Shown here piece after piece: positions 5,496-8,341 of a DNA stretch of 8,341 nucleotides. The stretch is from CAYZJK01 sp964479125. Its GTDB lineage: Bacteria; Patescibacteriota; Saccharimonadia; Saccharimonadales; Saccharimonadaceae. The notes under the pieces were generated by a model. The model did no database searches. It saw only the letters and a program-made list of their open reading frames with translations, and was not told where the DNA came from. Within the stretch, counting starts at the first letter, position 1. Each line of letters starts with the position of its first letter. The position numbers were made by a program, and so were the translations under genes. Where the stretch lies: contig CAYZJK010000030.1 in NCBI GenBank assembly GCA_964479125.1, forward strand, positions 1 through 8,341, written 5' to 3'.

Positions 5496-5613
5496 TTTTA
5501 CACAGATTGTGGTTGTTTTTCCACATGATTAACAGATGTAAGTGCTAACTGTGGAAAAATGCCACCTCTGTTCGGCATGATATATATCTTTAACCATCCT
5601 TACTTGTGGAAAA
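5496..5613. other. oriC: oriC left part: four perfect DnaA boxes upstream of dnaA
   Basis: Against the consensus TTWTNCACA, perfect boxes are TTTTACACA at 5496-5504 (+), TTTTCCACA at 5517-5525 (+), and TTTTCCACA on the minus strand at 5550-5558 and 5605-5613. A one-mismatch site, TTTTACCCA, is at 5463-5471. The first two boxes start 21 bases apart, about two helical turns. Boxes two and three face each other. A palindrome, GATATATATC (5579-5588), lies in an AT-rich stretch between boxes three and four. Box density and position next to dnaA support an origin element. Confidence 0.8.
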
Positions 5614-5632
5614 CTTTATTATAGACTATAGT
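5604..5632 (+). promoter_or_regulatory. Promoter of dnaA with a DnaA box over its -35
   Basis: TTGTGG (5604-5609), a 17-base spacer and TATAGT (5627-5632) make a good promoter. The DnaA box at 5605-5613 covers most of the -35, so DnaA binding there should block RNA polymerase, giving autorepression. The transcript would start near 5639, leaving a leader of about 22 bases with GGGG at 5651-5654, six bases before the GTG start. Confidence 0.6.
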
Positions 5633-5660
5633 TAGGTTAGTAATCTAAATGGGGTAAATA

Positions 5661-7019
5661 GTGGATCGCGAACGTATATGGCAAGCAGTACTTGGTGAAA
5701 TTGAATTATCTGTTCCGCATTCATCATTTACGACATGGTTTAGTAACACTGAATTAGTCGATGTACAGGAAGACCGCGCTGTCATCCAGGTTGCTAATAT
5801 CTTTGTTAAAGCTCAGCTGGAGAAAAAGTTCAAGGATCAAATACTCGATATATTGAAGAAATCAGAGATAAGCGTGTCGAGTGTTATGTTTGAAGTAAAG
5901 ACCACGGGTGGCAGGAAAAAACCGTCTATTAGCCGAGATACTGTTGAGGACATCCTGCCCGAACGAAAAACTACTATGACCAAAACATCGCCTAGGTCAT
6001 CGGTAACTAATCTGAATCATCGATATAATTTTGATAATTTTATTGTCGGATCAAGCAACGACCTAGCCTACGCTGCATCGAGGGCTGTGGCTGATAATCC
6101 TGGCGAAAAGTATAATCCACTATTCCTCTACGGTGGTGCTGGACTTGGTAAAACCCACTTAATGCAGGCAATTGGTAATGAAATTGTCAAAAATCGACCT
6201 GACGCTAGGATTTTATATACCACGACAGAGGCTTTTGTGAACGAGTTCCTTGACTCTATACGATTTAAGAAGCAGGGTTTCTCTGATAAGTACCGCAATG
6301 TTGATGTACTGATAGTCGACGATATGCAGTTTATTGCTGGCAAAGAAAAGACACAGGACGAGTTCTTTCACACGTTTAACGACCTACATCAAAACGATAA
6401 GCAGATAATTATTAGTTCAGATAAGCCCCCGAAAAGTATACCGACTCTGACTGATCGTTTGCGTAGTCGTTTTGAATGGGGAATGTCAATTGATATTCAG
6501 ATGCCAGATTATGAAACTCGCTCAGCAATCATCACTGCCAAGGCAAGTCAAAGTGGCATGGATCTTGACCCAGCGGTTGTTGAATATCTTGCGACAAATA
6601 TCAAAACTAATATTCGCGAACTAGAGGGAGCGTTAAATCAACTGCTCGCCTACTCTGAGATGCGCGGCATTACACCAGATGTAGCTATAGCTGAAGGAAT
6701 GGTCGCAAACGTTAAGAAAACTAGGCCGCATCACATTACTGCAAAGCAGGTCGTCGACAAAACTGCTCGGTATTTCCAGCTAGATCCAAAAGACATCTGT
6801 AGTGCTCGTCGAGATAAATACATAGTAGTCCCACGACAGATCGCCATGTATTTACTCAGGAGTGAGTTAAAACTTAGCTTCCCTGTTATCGCCAAAGAAC
6901 TTGGTCGAAAAGATCACACAACTGCGATGCATTCTGTCGAAAAGATCACCAAAGATAGTAAACTAGATATGACGATTCGTGAACAAATAAATGAAATTCG
7001 GGAGCGATTGTATGTTTAA
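5661..7019 (+). CDS. dnaA: Chromosomal replication initiator DnaA
   Basis: A 452-residue AAA+ ATPase that binds DnaA boxes, opens the origin and recruits the helicase. Domain I (1-80) starts R-I-W-Q-A-V-L-G-E-I-E. A short polar linker (81-118) is domain II. Domain III has Walker A G-G-A-G-L-G-K-T-H (158-166), Walker B V-L-I-V-D-D-M-Q-F (216-224), sensor 1 around S-S-D (252-254), the arginine-finger segment D-R-L-R-S-R-F (265-271) and sensor 2 N-I-R-E-L-E-G-A-L (317-325). Domain IV has P-R-Q-I-A-M-Y-L (391-398) and the DNA-contact signature G-R-K-D-H-T-T-A-M-H (415-424). All key residues are present and length is normal. The GTG start at 5661 matches the domain I boundary and has a weak GGGG site. 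Boxes on both sides suggest autoregulation. Confidence 0.98.
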   Translation: MDRERIWQAVLGEIELSVPHSSFTTWFSNTELVDVQEDRAVIQVANIFVKAQLEKKFKDQILDILKKSEISVSSVMFEVKTTGGRKKPSISRDTVEDILPERKTTMTKTSPRSSVTNLNHRYNFDNFIVGSSNDLAYAASRAVADNPGEKYNPLFLYGGAGLGKTHLMQAIGNEIVKNRPDARILYTTTEAFVNEFLDSIRFKKQGFSDKYRNVDVLIVDDMQFIAGKEKTQDEFFHTFNDLHQNDKQIIISSDKPPKSIPTLTDRLRSRFEWGMSIDIQMPDYETRSAIITAKASQSGMDLDPAVVEYLATNIKTNIRELEGALNQLLAYSEMRGITPDVAIAEGMVANVKKTRPHHITAKQVVDKTARYFQLDPKDICSARRDKYIVVPRQIAMYLLRSELKLSFPVIAKELGRKDHTTAMHSVEKITKDSKLDMTIREQINEIRERLYV

Positions 7020-7020
7020 A

Positions 7021-7055
7021 GCCTGTGTAAAAGCGGTGGATTGCCTGCGTAAAGG
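7021..7055 (-). repeat. Tandem DnaA-box repeat, 22-base spacing
   Basis: GCCTGTGTAAAAG (7021-7033) and GCCTGCGTAAAGG (7043-7055) agree at 11 of 13 bases and start 22 bases apart. The first holds a perfect minus-strand DnaA box, TTTTACACA (7024-7032). The second holds a degenerate one, CTTTACGCA (7046-7054, seven of nine). The spacing places both on the same face of the helix. Confidence 0.55.
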
Positions 7056-7237
7056 CTGGGGGCTAGTATCCACAGTAAATAACAGCTTGGCTATAAAGTT
7101 GTTCACGGCTATGGACAACTCACGAGTTGTTCGCAATTCTTCCCAAATAGATACACACCGTTATGCACAGGCAAAAATAGTCATTTCACCCCTGTTTGAA
7201 CAAGTTTTGTACCCAGTTTCCACAACACCTATTATTA
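7024..7237. other. oriC: oriC right part: DnaA boxes and candidate DnaA-trio between dnaA and dnaN
   Basis: The 255-base gap (7020-7274) carries perfect boxes at 7024-7032 (-) and 7161-7169 (+, TTATGCACA). One-mismatch boxes are GTATCCACA (7066-7074, +) and GTTTCCACA (7216-7224, +). Weaker seven-of-nine sites are TTGTTCACG (7099-7107) and TTGTTCGCA (7127-7135), part of an eight-base direct repeat AGTTGTTC. Four bases after the last box comes CTATTATTA (7229-7237), whose complement reads 3'-GAT-AAT-AAT-5', the DnaA-trio pattern. AT-rich DNA follows up to dnaN. This resembles the unwinding side of the Bacillus subtilis origin. Confidence 0.65.
7207..7235 (+). promoter_or_regulatory. Candidate dnaN promoter containing a DnaA box
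   Basis: TTGTAC (7207-7212), 17 bases, then TATTAT (7230-7235). The -10 is good and the -35 is fair. The DnaA box 7216-7224 falls in the spacer, and the -10 overlaps the trio-like CTATTATTA, so this short stretch may serve either transcription or unwinding, or both. The leader would be about 33 bases, with AAGG (7263-7266) eight bases before the dnaN ATG. Confidence 0.4.
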
Positions 7238-7274
7238 TGAAGACGATTTAAAGAAAGGATATAAGGTATATAAT

Positions 7275-8341
7275 ATGAAACTTTCAGTCACCCAAGAAAA
7301 CCTATCCAAAGCACTTAGTAATGTTAGTCGAGTAGCTTCAGGTAGAAATGAATTACCAATCCTTAGCAATATCCTATTAAGGACAGATAGTAATCGATTA
7401 CTAGTAGCAGCAACAAATCTAGAAATCGCTTCATCGCACTACATAGGCACAAAAATCGACAAGCCAGGGTCAATTACAGTTCCAGCAAGGTTAATAACTG
7501 ACTTTATATCTTCCCTTCCTGCTGGTACTGTTGATTTAGAGGTTAAGGGTGATCACCTGCATGTGGTGTCTGGTAAATTCTCATCAGTTATTAACGGTAT
7601 AGTTGCAGATGAATTCCCGGAGCTGCCAACAATTGACGAAAACCAGTCAGTTACTTATGAGTTAAAGGTTGAGGACTTTAAGGAAGCTGTGTCTCAGACG
7701 ATTATTGCCTGTAGCTCAGATACTACAAGGCCGATGCTCACTGGCGTGAATTGGCATACGCACGATGGTAACTTGTATCTAGCCTCTACAGACGGCTACA
7801 GGTTGGCCGAGAGGCGTTTGATGAAGTCGGATGCTGATCTGACTGCAATCATCCCTGCCGCTACTCTACAGGAGGTTATGAGGAGTTTATCGGATAACGT
7901 TAAGACAATTCAAATTCTGTTTGATGATTCGCAGGTTTGCTTTAATACTTCAACTAGCGAGATAGTTAGCCGGCTAATTGATGGTAAGTTCCCTGACTAC
8001 CGACAGCTAATCCCCCAATCTTCGGCGACTGTGATTGAAATTAAGAAAGCTGATTTCTCGAGGATAACTAAAATTGCTAGCTTGTTTGCTCGTGACTCAG
8101 GTGGTGGCGTTACATTAAGCGCCTCTAGCGCCGAGTCTAAGCTGTCTATTCACTCTATAGCTTCAGAGCTAGGTGAAAACACCTCTGAAGCCACAGCAAC
8201 CGTGTCTGAGGATGGTCAAATCACAATTAACTCCAGGTACTTAATGGAAGTGTTGGGCGTTATGAACGGTGAAGAGATGACGTTCTCGTTTAATGGCAAA
8301 CTATCCCCTTGCCTGTTACAGGAAAAGGTAAAAGATCCGAA
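7275..8341 (+). CDS. dnaN: DNA polymerase III beta sliding clamp, 3' end cut by window
   Basis: The frame is open from ATG 7275 to the right edge, giving 355 codons and two further bases with no stop. The product forms the dimeric ring that holds DNA polymerase III on the template. Family landmarks are G-R-N-E-L-P-I-L-S-N-I-L-L (23-35), T-D-G-Y-R-L-A (172-178), L-I-D-G-K-F-P-D-Y-R-Q-L-I-P (234-247) and F-N-G-K-L-S-P-C-L-L (339-348) close to the usual C-terminus. Family members are around 365-375 residues, so roughly a dozen codons are missing. The start has AAGG eight bases upstream and sits at the canonical M-K-L/M-K-F position. It is the second gene of the dnaA-dnaN pair, but a 255-base origin element separates them. 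Confidence 0.97.
   Translation, partial: MKLSVTQENLSKALSNVSRVASGRNELPILSNILLRTDSNRLLVAATNLEIASSHYIGTKIDKPGSITVPARLITDFISSLPAGTVDLEVKGDHLHVVSGKFSSVINGIVADEFPELPTIDENQSVTYELKVEDFKEAVSQTIIACSSDTTRPMLTGVNWHTHDGNLYLASTDGYRLAERRLMKSDADLTAIIPAATLQEVMRSLSDNVKTIQILFDDSQVCFNTSTSEIVSRLIDGKFPDYRQLIPQSSATVIEIKKADFSRITKIASLFARDSGGGVTLSASSAESKLSIHSIASELGENTSEATATVSEDGQITINSRYLMEVLGVMNGEEMTFSFNGKLSPCLLQEKVKDP

Noticed and set aside
5559..5578. ATGCC...GGCAT hairpin upstream of dnaA
   Set aside because: Only five pairs around a ten-base loop, with no T tract; within chance expectation.
6991..7251. 86-codon open frame across the dnaA end and the dnaA-dnaN gap
   Set aside because: It overlaps dnaA, has no ribosome site, resembles no known protein and runs through several DnaA boxes; the gap is better explained as an origin element.
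7269..7274. TATAAT immediately before the dnaN ATG as a promoter
   Set aside because: With zero spacing the transcript would begin inside the gene; an AAGG ribosome site shows that a leader exists.

Overview
This window looks like the replication-origin region of a small-genome bacterium of the Candidate Phyla Radiation (Patescibacteria), most likely Saccharibacteria (TM7). That placement is inference from three things: the wording of the DnaA and YidC proteins, an apparent mix of leaderless and Shine-Dalgarno-led genes, and moderately AT-rich DNA using the standard genetic code. The gene order (khpB, yidC, rnpA, rpmH on the minus strand, then dnaA, dnaN on the plus strand) is the classic bacterial oriC neighbourhood.

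Left third (1-3313), cell-surface glycan genes. A minus-strand ABC-2 permease of the Wzm/TagG type ends at the left edge, where the start codon of a further gene (probably its ATPase) is visible. Divergent from it are a GT2 glycosyltransferase, a second GT2 of the GtrB/DPM1 type with two C-terminal membrane helices, and a GtrA-type membrane protein that overlaps it by 32 bases. Together they suggest lipid-linked sugar synthesis, flipping and export.

Middle (3314-5412). A 92-base convergent gap carries two hairpins. Then, on the minus strand, come khpB (KH-R3H RNA-binding protein), yidC (membrane insertase), rnpA (RNase P protein) and rpmH (ribosomal protein L34; 45 codons). yidC and khpB are translationally coupled. 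rpmH is closed by a strong hairpin terminator, and rnpA and yidC each appear to have their own promoter.

Right (5413-8341), the origin. A 248-base gap with four perfect DnaA boxes precedes dnaA. A 255-base gap with two perfect boxes and several near-perfect or degenerate ones, plus a candidate DnaA-trio, follows it. dnaN then runs off the right edge with about a dozen codons missing. No stretch longer than 300 bases lacks a gene. I see no mobile element, CRISPR array, tRNA or rRNA.

The most notable signals are the repeated promoter form GGTAYAAT placed so close to several start codons that the mRNAs should be leaderless or nearly so, the two-sided origin with phased and mirrored DnaA boxes, and the absence of TGA among nine stop codons. 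I found no clearly new multi-gene system.
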